Assembly (NCBI RefSeq): GCF_001426995.1
Contig: NZ_LMFY01000001.1
Coordinates: 1,016,713-1,080,712 of the forward strand
Reading direction: 5' to 3'
Source of the DNA: Microbacterium sp. Root553
Lineage (GTDB): Bacteria > Actinomycetota > Actinomycetes > Actinomycetales > Microbacteriaceae
Length of the DNA stretch: 64,000 nt
Each line of letters opens with the position of its first letter. The first letter of the stretch is position 1. The notes below the pieces were generated by a model. The model was not told where the DNA came from. It did no database searches and worked only from the letters and a program-made list of their open reading frames with translations. Below, in pieces: positions 1 to 7,829 of this stretch. Made by a program: the position numbers and the translations under genes.

Positions 1-1
1 G

Positions 2-814
2 CTGGTCCTCTGGATGGTGCTTCCGGTCGTCATCGATCAGATAGCCGGCTTCGTGAAGTCCGTCCCGGGCATGATCCAGGAGTTCACGCGCAGCGACCTC
101 TACGCGACTCTCGACGCCCAGTTCGGCGATCAGTTCCAGAGCCTCGTCGCCGACGTGCAGAAGTTCCTCACCGATCCCGGCAACATCGCCACGATCGGGG
201 GCGGGGCGCTGCAGGTCGGCGCCTCGATCGCGAACGCCATCTCGGGAATCATCGTCGTGCTGGTGCTGACGCTCTACTTCGTGGCGACGCTGCCCACGAT
301 GAAGGCGGGGATGCTGCGCCTCGCTCCCGCCCGTGACCGCGCTCGTGCGAGCGACATCACCGATCAGATCACCGATTCGGTCGGCGCCTACGTCATGGGC
401 ATGGTGGTGCTCGCGCTCTGCAACGCGATCCTCGCGTTCCTGCTGTACTTCTTCCTCGGTCTGCCGTTCCCCCCGCTGATGGCGACGGTCGCGTTCTGCA
501 TCACGCTCATCCCGCTCGTCGGTTCGGTGATCTTCTGGATCGTCGGCACCGGACTCGCGCTCTTCAGCGATCCGATCGCTGCCCTCGTCTTCGCGATCGT
601 CTACCTCGTCTACATGCAGATCGAGGCGTACGTGATCACCCCGCGCGTGATGAACCGTGCGGTCGCCGTGCCCGGGGCGCTCGTCGTGATCGGCGCCCTC
701 GCCGGCGGCACGCTGCTCGGCCTGCTGGGTGCACTGGTCGCGGTGCCGGTCGCGGCATCCATCCTCATCATCATCAAGCAGGTGCTGATCCCCCGGCAGG
801 ACTCCCGGGTCTAG
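2..814 (+). CDS. AI-2E family transporter (5' truncated by window edge)
   Basis: Integral membrane protein of the AI-2E/YdgG/PerM exporter-like family. The frame is open from base 2 to the TAG at 812-814, so the true start lies upstream and the ATG at 14 is internal. About 271 residues are visible. They show a soluble amphipathic region, then at least five hydrophobic segments, including one rich in Ile/Val/Leu (ISGIIVVLVLTLYFVATLP) and a C-terminal GALAGGTLLGLLGALVAVPVA segment typical of the family's conserved end. Its substrate cannot be told from sequence. It converges on the ABC substrate-binding gene, with a perfect hairpin between them. Confidence 0.85.
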   Translation: MVLWMVLPVVIDQIAGFVKSVPGMIQEFTRSDLYATLDAQFGDQFQSLVADVQKFLTDPGNIATIGGGALQVGASIANAISGIIVVLVLTLYFVATLPTMKAGMLRLAPARDRARASDITDQITDSVGAYVMGMVVLALCNAILAFLLYFFLGLPFPPLMATVAFCITLIPLVGSVIFWIVGTGLALFSDPIAALVFAIVYLVYMQIEAYVITPRVMNRAVAVPGALVVIGALAGGTLLGLLGALVAVPVAASILIIIKQVLIPRQDSRV

Positions 815-840
815 CGCTCGCGACTCGCCCGCGGACGCAC

Positions 841-873
841 AAGTGCCCGGCCCCCGTGCGGGACCGGGCACTT
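841..873. terminator. Bidirectional hairpin terminator
   Basis: Perfect 10-bp inverted repeat: AAGTGCCCGG at 841-850 and CCGGGCACTT at 864-873, with a 13-base loop. It sits between two convergent genes (end 814 and end 896), so it can terminate both transcripts. Confidence 0.85.
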
Positions 874-895
874 CTGCGACGGGGCGACAGTGATC

Positions 896-1819
896 TCAGC
901 TGAGGTCGTTGTCAGCCAGCCACTTCTTGGCGATCTCGGCGGAGGACTGCTGGTCGACCGTGCTCAGCACGTTGAGAGCGACGAGCTCCTCGCCGGTCAG
1001 CTTGGCGCTGATCGCGTTGAGCACATCGGACACGTCGTCGGCGATGTCACTCGAGACGATCGGCACGACGTTCGACGAGATGATGAGGTTCTCGGGGTCT
1101 TCCAGGGCCACGATGTCCTCGGTCTCGAAGGCCGGGTCGGCGGTGTAGATGTCTGCGACCTGGATCTGGCCGGCGAGCAGCGACTCGAGCGTGGTCGGGC
1201 CGGTGGCCGAGAACGTCAGATCGACGCCGTACACCTCCTTGGCCTTCGCCGGGCTGTACGGACGCTGCTCGAACTCGGGCGACGCGCCGATGGTGACCGG
1301 CGAGGTGACCTTGCTGAGGTCGCCGATCGTCTTCAGGTCGTTCTCCTCGGCGAAGCTCTTCAGCACCGTGTAGGAGTCCTGGTCGGTCGCCTCGGCGAAG
1401 TCGAGGGCCGTGAGACTGTCGGGCAGAGCATCCTGCAGGGCGGCGTAGACGTCGTCGGGGCTGGTCACGGTCACGTCGTCATCCGAGATGTACTCGAGCA
1501 GGCTGCCCGTGTACTCGGGGAAGACGTTGATCGCGCCGGACTCGACGTCGGGCATGTACGCGTCGCGCTGACCGATGTTGAGCTTCTTCTCGACGTCGAA
1601 GCCGGCACCCTCGAGTGCCTGCGCGTAGATCTCGGCGATGATCTCGTTGGAGTAGTACGCCTGCGATCCGACGACGATCGTGTCGCCACCGCCCGAGCCG
1701 GAGCTGGATTCGGACGGCTCGTCGAGCGGGTTGCTCGAGCTGCAGGCGGACAGGGCGAGTGCCGCCGCGGCGACAAGGCCTACGGCGAAGACGGAGCGCT
1801 TGCCTCGTGCTGTGAACAT
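896..1819 (-). CDS. Osmoprotectant (glycine betaine/choline-type) ABC transporter substrate-binding lipoprotein
   Basis: 307 aa, OpuAC/ProX-type periplasmic-binding fold that captures a quaternary-amine osmolyte outside the membrane and delivers it to the two permeases encoded just upstream. A lipoprotein signal peptide is plain: basic start, hydrophobic stretch and lipobox L-S-A-C with the lipidated Cys at residue 26, followed by a Ser/Gly-rich linker. The mature N-terminus IVVGSQAYYSNEIIAEIYAQ and the NVFPEYTGSLL segment match the OsmF/OpuCC group. A GAGGAAG box lies 5 bases before ATG. It is last in a four-gene minus-strand operon. The exact ligand (betaine, choline, carnitine) cannot be assigned. 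Confidence 0.93.
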   Translation of the reverse strand: MFTARGKRSVFAVGLVAAAALALSACSSSNPLDEPSESSSGSGGGDTIVVGSQAYYSNEIIAEIYAQALEGAGFDVEKKLNIGQRDAYMPDVESGAINVFPEYTGSLLEYISDDDVTVTSPDDVYAALQDALPDSLTALDFAEATDQDSYTVLKSFAEENDLKTIGDLSKVTSPVTIGASPEFEQRPYSPAKAKEVYGVDLTFSATGPTTLESLLAGQIQVADIYTADPAFETEDIVALEDPENLIISSNVVPIVSSDIADDVSDVLNAISAKLTGEELVALNVLSTVDQQSSAEIAKKWLADNDLS

Positions 1820-1871
1820 GGACTTCCTCTTCTCTGGAACTGCTGTGGGGAATGGGACGGTGAGGGGCGGT

Positions 1872-2606
1872 TCAGGCGGCCGCGGGCGTCACGGCTGCGG
1901 GTCGCGCCGAGGCGCGGGACCGGCGTCCGGCCTGCCGGCCGGTGCGCAGGCCTGCGGGGACCGCGGCATGCTGAGCGGCCGCGAGGAGAAGATCGACGAT
2001 CAGGGCGAGCACGGCGACGATGATCGCGCCGGCGAGCACCTGATCGAACCGACGCAGCGGGATGCCCTGGATGATCGGGTATCCGAGGCCGCCGAGGTTG
2101 ACGTATGCGGCGATCGTGACGGTGGCGATGACCTGCAGGAGAGCCGAGCGGATGCCGCCGACCAGCAGCGGCAGACCGAGCGGCACCTCGACCTTCCAGA
2201 AGACCTGCCAGCCCGTCATGCCCATCGCCTTCGCGGCGTCGATGACCCGACGGTCGATGGCCTCGAGTCCCGTGTAAGCGCCCGCGAGCAGCGACGGGAT
2301 CGCCAACAGCACGAACGTGACCACTGCGGCCTGCGGCACGCGCAGGACGCCGAGCAGCAGGACGAGCAACACCATCAGGCCGAACGCCGGGATCGCGCGA
2401 GCCGCTCCCGACACCGCCACCGCGATCTCGCGACCGCGTCCGGTGTGACCGATGAGCCAGCCGATCGGGAGGGCGATCACGGCCGCGATCAGCACCGAGA
2501 TCGCCGTGAGCACGAGGTGCTGACCGAGCAGCACGGGCAGCGCGTAGCTGCCCGTCCACTGCGAGGGGGCGAGCATCCAGGCGATGGCCTCCGCGAAGAG
2601 GTTCAT
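1872..2606 (-). CDS. Osmoprotectant ABC transporter permease (second)
   Basis: 244 aa, BPD-type inner-membrane permease with about five or six transmembrane segments. It carries the EAA-loop-like stretch DAAKAMGMTGWQVFWKVEVP that contacts the ATPase. I start it at ATG 2606, which overlaps the TGA of the preceding permease by 4 bases (ATGA). An upstream in-frame extension would only be an out-of-frame read through that neighbour. Paired with the permease at 2603-3283 it would form a heterodimeric membrane channel, as in OpuB/OpuC-type importers. The C-terminus carries an Arg/Ala-rich tail of about 35 residues. Confidence 0.92.
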   Translation of the reverse strand: MNLFAEAIAWMLAPSQWTGSYALPVLLGQHLVLTAISVLIAAVIALPIGWLIGHTGRGREIAVAVSGAARAIPAFGLMVLLVLLLGVLRVPQAAVVTFVLLAIPSLLAGAYTGLEAIDRRVIDAAKAMGMTGWQVFWKVEVPLGLPLLVGGIRSALLQVIATVTIAAYVNLGGLGYPIIQGIPLRRFDQVLAGAIIVAVLALIVDLLLAAAQHAAVPAGLRTGRQAGRRSRASARPAAVTPAAA

Positions 2607-3283
2607 GCGGGAGCCCCCACGGCGAGAGCGCGGGCGGCGGTCGGCTTGGACGCGGCGCGGGTCCACGGCATCAGCGCGCGGCCGATCACCAGCAGGATGA
2701 GGTCGATCACCAGCGCGATGACGACGACAGCGATCACGCCGGCGAAGACCTCGGCGATGATGCGTCGTTCGAGGCCGTTGGTGAAGAGATAGCCGAGATT
2801 CGTGACGCCGATCAGGATGCCGACCGTGGCGAGCGAGATCGTGCTCACCGCAGTGACACGCAGACCCGCGAGGATGACCGGCCCGGCCAGGGGGAACTCC
2901 ACAGCCCAGAAGCGGCGGAAGGCCGCGAATCCCGTTGCGGTGGCGGCCTGCCGCACCCCGTCGTCGACCGAGTCGAGGCCATCGGACACCGCGCGCACGA
3001 GAATCGCGATCGCGTAGATGGTCAGGGCGATCACGAGGTTCGACTCGCTGATGGCCGAGTAGCCGAGTGCGGCCGGCAGCAGGATCAGCAGGGCGAGCGA
3101 CGGGATCGTGTAGAGCAGACCCGTGAGCACGATGATCGGCCCGCGAACGAGTCGGAACCGCCACGCGACCCAGCCGAGCGGCAGCGACAGCACGAAGCCG
3201 AGCACGATCGGGATGATGCTCTGCCGCAGATGCACCAGGGTCAGTTCGAAGATCAGCCCCAGGTTGTCGGTGACCCAGTTCAC
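2603..3283 (-). CDS. Osmoprotectant ABC transporter permease (first)
   Basis: 226 aa BPD-type permease. The order of features is a short amphipathic start (MNWVTDNLGLIFELTLVHLR), hydrophobic segments, and the coupling loop DDGVRQAATATGFAAFRRFW followed by further membrane spans. It overlaps the ATPase gene by 4 bases upstream and the second permease by 4 bases downstream, so all are translationally coupled. The two permeases are homologous but clearly diverged, as expected for the heterodimeric channel of an OpuC-like osmolyte importer. Confidence 0.92.
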   Translation of the reverse strand: MNWVTDNLGLIFELTLVHLRQSIIPIVLGFVLSLPLGWVAWRFRLVRGPIIVLTGLLYTIPSLALLILLPAALGYSAISESNLVIALTIYAIAILVRAVSDGLDSVDDGVRQAATATGFAAFRRFWAVEFPLAGPVILAGLRVTAVSTISLATVGILIGVTNLGYLFTNGLERRIIAEVFAGVIAVVVIALVIDLILLVIGRALMPWTRAASKPTAARALAVGAPA

Positions 3284-4170
3284 GTGCGATCGTCGCCCTG
3301 GACGACCCCGAGGGCGGCGGCATCCGGTCCTGCGAGAGGACCGTCGGACCTCTCGACGTCGGCCACGATGGCTCCCTGCGTGCGACCCTCGGAGTCGACC
3401 ACGACGGTGCCGTGCGGCGTCTCCCGCAGATGCAGAGCGCGGCGTCCGCGGTCGGCGCCGATGAAGGACGACACGAAGTCGTCGGCCGGGTTCTCGATGA
3501 TCTCGCTCGGGCTGCCCACCTGCACGATGCGCGCGCCCTTGTCGAGGATCACGACCTGGTCGCCGAGCAGGAACGCCTCGTCGATGTCGTGCGTGACGAA
3601 GACGACCGTCTTGTCGAGCTCGCGCTGCAGTCGCAGCGTCTCGGTCTGCAGATCGGCGCGCACGATCGGGTCGACCGCGCCGAACGGCTCGTCCATGAGC
3701 AGGATGTTGGGGTCGGCCGCGAGCCCGCGGGCCACGCCCACGCGCTGCTGCTGCCCGCCCGAGAGCTGGCTCGGGTACCGCTCGGCCAGGGACTGGTCGA
3801 GGCCGACGGTCGTGAGCAGCTCACGCGCCCGGTCGTGGGCCGGCCCCTTCTTGACGCCGGTCAGGCGCAGCACGGTGGCGACGTTGTCGATCACGGTGAA
3901 GTGCGGCATGAGCCCGGAGTTCTGCATGACGTACCCGATGCTCCGCCGCAGCTGCACGGGGTCGCCCCCGAGGACGTTCTCGCCGTCGATCTCGATGTCG
4001 CCGGACGTCGGCTCGACCATGCGATTGATCATGCGCAGCAGGGTGGTCTTGCCGCAGCCCGAGGACCCGACGAAGACCGTCGTCTTGCGGGACGGCAGCA
4101 CCAGGCTGAAGTCCTTGACGGCGGTGGTGCCGTCGGGGAACTGTTTGGTGACGTTGCGGAATTCGATCAT
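3280..4170 (-). CDS. Osmoprotectant ABC transporter ATP-binding protein
   Basis: 296 aa cytoplasmic ATPase that powers the importer. Visible motifs: Walker A GSSGCGKTT (residues 35-43), Q-loop QNSG (83-86), signature LSGGQQQR (136-143), Walker B ILLMDEP (156-162) and the H-loop His in VTHDIDEA. This fits the ProV/OpuCA class. Those proteins usually carry two C-terminal CBS domains (about 380-400 aa). Here only about 50 residues follow the nucleotide-binding domain (RALHLRETPHGTVVVDSEG), which resembles one partial CBS strand set. Osmosensing through a full CBS pair is therefore not expected. First gene of the operon. Confidence 0.93.
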   Translation of the reverse strand: MIEFRNVTKQFPDGTTAVKDFSLVLPSRKTTVFVGSSGCGKTTLLRMINRMVEPTSGDIEIDGENVLGGDPVQLRRSIGYVMQNSGLMPHFTVIDNVATVLRLTGVKKGPAHDRARELLTTVGLDQSLAERYPSQLSGGQQQRVGVARGLAADPNILLMDEPFGAVDPIVRADLQTETLRLQRELDKTVVFVTHDIDEAFLLGDQVVILDKGARIVQVGSPSEIIENPADDFVSSFIGADRGRRALHLRETPHGTVVVDSEGRTQGAIVADVERSDGPLAGPDAAALGVVQGDDRT

Positions 4171-4234
4171 GGCTGGTCTCCAGTCGGTGGATCGACGAGA
4201 CGGGCGTCAGCGCCCCGTCTACGGCATACGGAGG

Positions 4235-4537
4235 TCATTCGGAGATCTCGACCCGCGGATCGAAGGCGACGAAGCCCGAGAAGTCCTTGCCGACGCGGTC
4301 GAACGCACTGGGGAACGGCGTCGGGTACGACCACGCGTAGTCGGTGTGCAGCTCTCCGCCGGCCTGCACCGAGAAGTACTGCGCAGCGCCCTTCCACGGA
4401 CAGGTGTACGGGGTCGGGCTCTCGACGAGCGCTCCCTCGGTGATCGATGCGGGCGGGAAGTACCAGTTGCCTTCGATGCGTGCGAGATCGCTCTCGTCTG
4501 CCTCGGCGATGACGGTTCCTGCGAGTACAGCCTTCAT
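4235..4537 (-). CDS. DUF427 domain-containing protein
   Basis: 100 aa, a small single-domain protein of the DUF427 family, which has a beta-tent-like fold and no established enzymatic function. Diagnostic parts are the YTCPWKGAAQYFSV stretch and the DYAWSYPTPFPSA stretch. GAGGAGG lies 7 bases before ATG, and a TTATACGCT sequence about 25 bases further up could be a -10 region. It is monocistronic between the ABC operon (start 4170) and the oxidoreductase (end 4726). Confidence 0.9.
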   Translation of the reverse strand: MKAVLAGTVIAEADESDLARIEGNWYFPPASITEGALVESPTPYTCPWKGAAQYFSVQAGGELHTDYAWSYPTPFPSAFDRVGKDFSGFVAFDPRVEISE

Positions 4538-4725
4538 GGTCCTGCCTCCTCGGATGTGGGTTCGAGCGTATAAGAGGTCTGCGACATCCGTCCCGGGCTT
4601 GCGCCGGGGGCTGTCGATGTGAGTAACAATCCCGGGTCAGGGCGCGCGGAACGCTCCCTGTCTCCGACGTCTGTTCGGAGCGGATGCGGGAACGGATCGC
4701 CCACCGGCATCCGCGCCCGCCCCGC

Positions 4726-6159
4726 TCATGCGGAGTCCCGCCCGTAGGTCTCGAGCAGCCGCAGCCAGATCTCACTGATCGTCGGGTACGCGGGTACGGC
4801 GTGCCAGAGCCGGGCGATCGGCACCTCGCCGACGATCGCCACCGTCGCCGTCTGCACGAGCTCCGCGACCTCCGGGCCCACGAACGTCGCCCCGACGATG
4901 ACGTCGCGCGCCGTGTCGATCACGATGCGGGCCTGACCCGCGAAGCCGTCCTCGTACAGGCTCGCGCCCGCGATGCCGCCCAGGTCGTAGTCGACGGCCG
5001 CCACGTCGATGCCGGCCTCGCGGGCCTGCGCCTCGGTGAGCCCGACCGATGCGACCTCCGGGAACGAGAACGTCACCTGCGGCGCGGCCGCGTGATCGGC
5101 CGTCGCGACGTGCTTTCCCCAGGGCGCGTCATCGACATCCGCCCCCTGAGCGCGTGCCGCGATCACGTCGCCGGCCGCACGCGCCTGGTACTTGCCCTGG
5201 TGCGTCAGCAGCACGCGGCCGTTCACGTCGCCGACCGCGTAGAGCCAGTCGGAGCCGGGCACGCGCATCGTGTCGTCGACCACGATCCAGCGCCCGGGCT
5301 CGAGACCGACGACGTCGAGTCCGACATCTCCGCTGCGAGGCGAGCGCCCGGTGGCGACGAGGACCTCTGTCGCGGTGACCGTCGAGTCGTCGTCGAGCAC
5401 GATCGTCACGCCGTCGTCGCCGCGCGTGACGCGTGTCGTGCCGGTGTCGGTGCGCACGTCGACGCCGAGCTCCCGCAACCCCGCTGCGACGCGCTCGCCC
5501 GCGAAGGGCTCCATCGAGCCGAGCAGACCGCTGCGGGCGATGATCGTGACCGTCGAGCCGAGAGCCGCATACGCCGTCGCCATCTCGACCGCGACGACTC
5601 CGCCGCCGATCACGGCGAGCGACTCGGGCAGCTCCTCGGCGCTGGTCGCCTCGCGGCTGGTCCACGGAGACGCCTCGCGCAGTCCGTCGATCGGGGGGAT
5701 CACGGCATCCGAGCCCGTGCTGATCGCGACCGCGTGGCGGGCGCGGATCACGCGGGTGCCGCCGTCGGCGTCGGTCACCGTCACCTCCCGCTCGCCCGAC
5801 AGGCGGCCGTGACCGCGAGCCAGATCGATGCCGGCGGAGTCGAGCCACTTCACCTGACCGTCATCGGACCAGTTGCTCGTGAAGGAGTCGCGACGGTCGA
5901 ACACCGCGCGCACGTCGAGCTTTCCGGTGACCGCTTCGGCCGCGCCCTTGACCTTCTGTGCCGCACGCAGGGCCTGGCCCGAACGCAGCAGCGCCTTCGA
6001 CGGCATGCAGGCCCAGTACGAGCACTCACCGCCCACCAGCTCGCTCTCCACGATGATCGCGGTCAGTCCGTCCTGCACGGCGCGGTCGGCGACGTTCTCG
6101 CCCACCGGACCTCCGCCCAGCACGATCAGGTCGTATTCGTCGGTCTTCTCAGCAGTCAT
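4726..6159 (-). CDS. FAD/NAD(P)-dependent disulfide oxidoreductase family protein
   Basis: 477 aa, pyridine nucleotide-disulfide oxidoreductase class I (dihydrolipoamide dehydrogenase / mercuric reductase relatives). FAD Rossmann motif GGGPVG (residues 15-20), redox-active disulfide C46-S-Y-W-A-C51, and a second nucleotide motif VIGGGVVAVEMA are present. The C-terminal dimerisation helix reads AVPAYPTISEIW. In Lpd and glutathione reductase the catalytic dyad is H-P-T-x-S-E, and here the His position is Tyr, so the protein probably is not a classical dihydrolipoamide dehydrogenase. I use ATG 6159 because GGAGAGG lies 8 bases before it. The GTG at 6168 has no spacer to that site. Confidence 0.88.
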   Translation of the reverse strand: MTAEKTDEYDLIVLGGGPVGENVADRAVQDGLTAIIVESELVGGECSYWACMPSKALLRSGQALRAAQKVKGAAEAVTGKLDVRAVFDRRDSFTSNWSDDGQVKWLDSAGIDLARGHGRLSGEREVTVTDADGGTRVIRARHAVAISTGSDAVIPPIDGLREASPWTSREATSAEELPESLAVIGGGVVAVEMATAYAALGSTVTIIARSGLLGSMEPFAGERVAAGLRELGVDVRTDTGTTRVTRGDDGVTIVLDDDSTVTATEVLVATGRSPRSGDVGLDVVGLEPGRWIVVDDTMRVPGSDWLYAVGDVNGRVLLTHQGKYQARAAGDVIAARAQGADVDDAPWGKHVATADHAAAPQVTFSFPEVASVGLTEAQAREAGIDVAAVDYDLGGIAGASLYEDGFAGQARIVIDTARDVIVGATFVGPEVAELVQTATVAIVGEVPIARLWHAVPAYPTISEIWLRLLETYGRDSA

Positions 6160-6303
6160 GGGGTGCACCTCTCCGTCGCCCAGTCTTGCTCAAGACCAAC
6201 GTCGAGTCACGGGGTGGTGTTCCGCAGAGCACTGTGCAAGAGAGCCCGGGCGCGTCGCCGGCGGTGGCTGGGGGTCGGCGGTCGGGGGTTGCTGAGCGGG
6301 TCC

Positions 6304-6392
6304 CCGTTCACAACTCAGCAGGGAAATTCTCCATCTGCCCGGAACGGCCCCTCCCCGCCCGATGTCACAGACCTGTGCTGAGTTGTGAACGG
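6304..6392. repeat. Dispersed inverted-repeat element, copy 1
   Basis: GTTCACAACTCAGCA (6306-6320) and its perfect complement TGCTGAGTTGTGAAC (6376-6390), extended by two more base pairs at the outer ends, enclose a 55-base centre. It lies downstream of the MFS gene (ends 6400, minus strand) and upstream of the oxidoreductase (start 6159), where it could act as a terminator. Related copies are at 24012-24099, 32804-32899 and 33908-33999. Confidence 0.85.
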
Positions 6393-6399
6393 CCGCTCC

Positions 6400-7776
6400 T
6401 CAGCCAGCCACCCGCGGCGAGACCCGGGGGGCGAGCACCGCAGCGGCGAGCGCGATGATCCCCGTGAAGACGAACACGGTGACGAACGGGTCGGCGACCG
6501 CGGCGACACCCGTGAACAGGACCCCCGTGATCGCGAGGGCGAGTGCACTGCCGAACGAGTCCGCGACCGACATCGCCGAGCTGTTGAATCCCTGGTTCTC
6601 GGGTGCCGACATCTCGAGGGTGAGAGCGCTGGTCCGCGGGCTCATCAGTCCCATCCCGGCGCCTGCGACGATCCACGCGACGACGATGGAGGCGACCGGC
6701 GCGGCGAACGCGGCGGCGACGAGGGTGAGAGCGACGCCCGCGGCGACGAGGATCGTGCCGATGCGCACGGCCACGGCGCTGGGCAGGCGGGTGCTCATAC
6801 GCCCCTGCACGGTCGCGGCGACCGACCACGCGAGCGCCCCGCCGGTGAGCGAGAGTCCGGCCACTGTGGGCGAGACCGCGTAGCGCTCGGTCAGCAGATA
6901 CGGGATGTACACCTCCGCACCCAAGAACCCTGCGGCCGCCAGCCCTCGCACGAGCATCACGGAGGGGAGGCCGCGCACGGCGCGGAGCGTTCCCTTCGGC
7001 AGCAGGGCCCGCACCGCGACGAGCGCCACCACCACCGCTGCCCCGGCGAGGACCAGGCCCGCCCCCGGCACATCGCCGACCAGGTTGAGGGCGAGCACCG
7101 CGGCCGCGGCGAGCACCGCCCACCCGAGTCGTCCGAGCGCCCACGGCGTCGTCGCGTCGCCGGCGCCGGACAGCCCGCGGAGCGCCGGGACCACCATGAG
7201 CAGGGCCGGCACGACGAGGAGCACGACGCCGAGGAACACCCAGTGCCAGCTCCACAGCTCGGTGACGGCTCCGGCCACCGTGGGTCCGACGAGGGAGGGG
7301 ACGACCCAGGCGGCGGCGAAGCCGGCGAAGATCGCGGGATGCAGCGCGCGGGGGTACACCCGGGCGACGACCACGTAGAGGGCGACCATCAGGCCCCCGT
7401 TCCCCAGTCCCTGGGCGAACCGCCCGGCGACGAGAACCTCCATGGTGGGCGCGAAACCCGCCACCAGCAGTCCGACCACGAAGAGTGCGACCGATGTGTA
7501 CAGCGGTGCCACCGGTCCTCGTCGGTCCGCCCAGTTGCCCGCGATGACCATGCCGATCACCCCGGTGGCCAGCGGCCCGGCGAATGCCAGCGCGTACAGG
7601 CGCTCGCCGTCGAGGTCGGCGCTGACGACGGGCATCACCGTGGTGACGGCGAGGGATTCGAACGCCCCGAGGAACACGAGCGCGCACGCCCCGATCGTGA
7701 CCCAGAGGTAGGCGCCGCTCATGATTCCGGGGGCCGCGACCTTCTCGGTCGGCACCCCATCCGTGTCGATGGTCAT
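6400..7776 (-). CDS. MFS efflux transporter
   Basis: 458 aa, about 12-14 hydrophobic segments. The MFS motif A-like loop reads GNWADRRGPVAPLY between TM2 and TM3, and there is a helix containing RFAQGLGNGGLMVALYVVVA, so a drug/H+ antiporter type is likely. I choose ATG 7776 rather than GTG 7782, because the -10 hexamer TACCGT ends 7 bases before the ATG and there is no Shine-Dalgarno, so the mRNA appears leaderless. Expression is probably governed by a MerR-family activator, judging from the promoter at 7784-7814. No merR gene lies nearby. Confidence 0.88.
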   Translation of the reverse strand: MTIDTDGVPTEKVAAPGIMSGAYLWVTIGACALVFLGAFESLAVTTVMPVVSADLDGERLYALAFAGPLATGVIGMVIAGNWADRRGPVAPLYTSVALFVVGLLVAGFAPTMEVLVAGRFAQGLGNGGLMVALYVVVARVYPRALHPAIFAGFAAAWVVPSLVGPTVAGAVTELWSWHWVFLGVVLLVVPALLMVVPALRGLSGAGDATTPWALGRLGWAVLAAAAVLALNLVGDVPGAGLVLAGAAVVVALVAVRALLPKGTLRAVRGLPSVMLVRGLAAAGFLGAEVYIPYLLTERYAVSPTVAGLSLTGGALAWSVAATVQGRMSTRLPSAVAVRIGTILVAAGVALTLVAAAFAAPVASIVVAWIVAGAGMGLMSPRTSALTLEMSAPENQGFNSSAMSVADSFGSALALAITGVLFTGVAAVADPFVTVFVFTGIIALAAAVLAPRVSPRVAG

Positions 7777-7783
7777 AGGCACG

Positions 7784-7814
7784 ACGGTAGAACCTCAACA
7801 AAGGTTGAGGTCAA
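7784..7814 (-). promoter_or_regulatory. MerR-type promoter with dyad operator, leaderless start
   Basis: Read on the minus strand: -35 TTGACC, a 19-base spacer, -10 TACCGT. The spacer holds a perfect 8-bp dyad, ACCTCAAC-4-GTTGAGGT (7792-7811). A 19-base spacer with a central dyad is the hallmark of promoters that MerR-family proteins activate by DNA distortion, and the half-site resembles the SoxR/MerR-type CCTCAA core. The transcript would begin at or next to ATG 7776. Confidence 0.75.
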
Positions 7815-7829
7815 GCGAGCCCGTTGAGG

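Noticed and set aside
890..2023. Long open frame antisense to the substrate-binding protein gene
   Set aside because: High-GC antisense shadow: Arg/Gly/Asp-rich, no domain, no ribosome site, and the minus-strand gene has a full lipoprotein signature.
1872..3323. 483-codon frame covering both ABC permeases
   Set aside because: The first half reads the upstream permease out of frame; the real second permease begins at ATG 2606 with an ATGA overlap.
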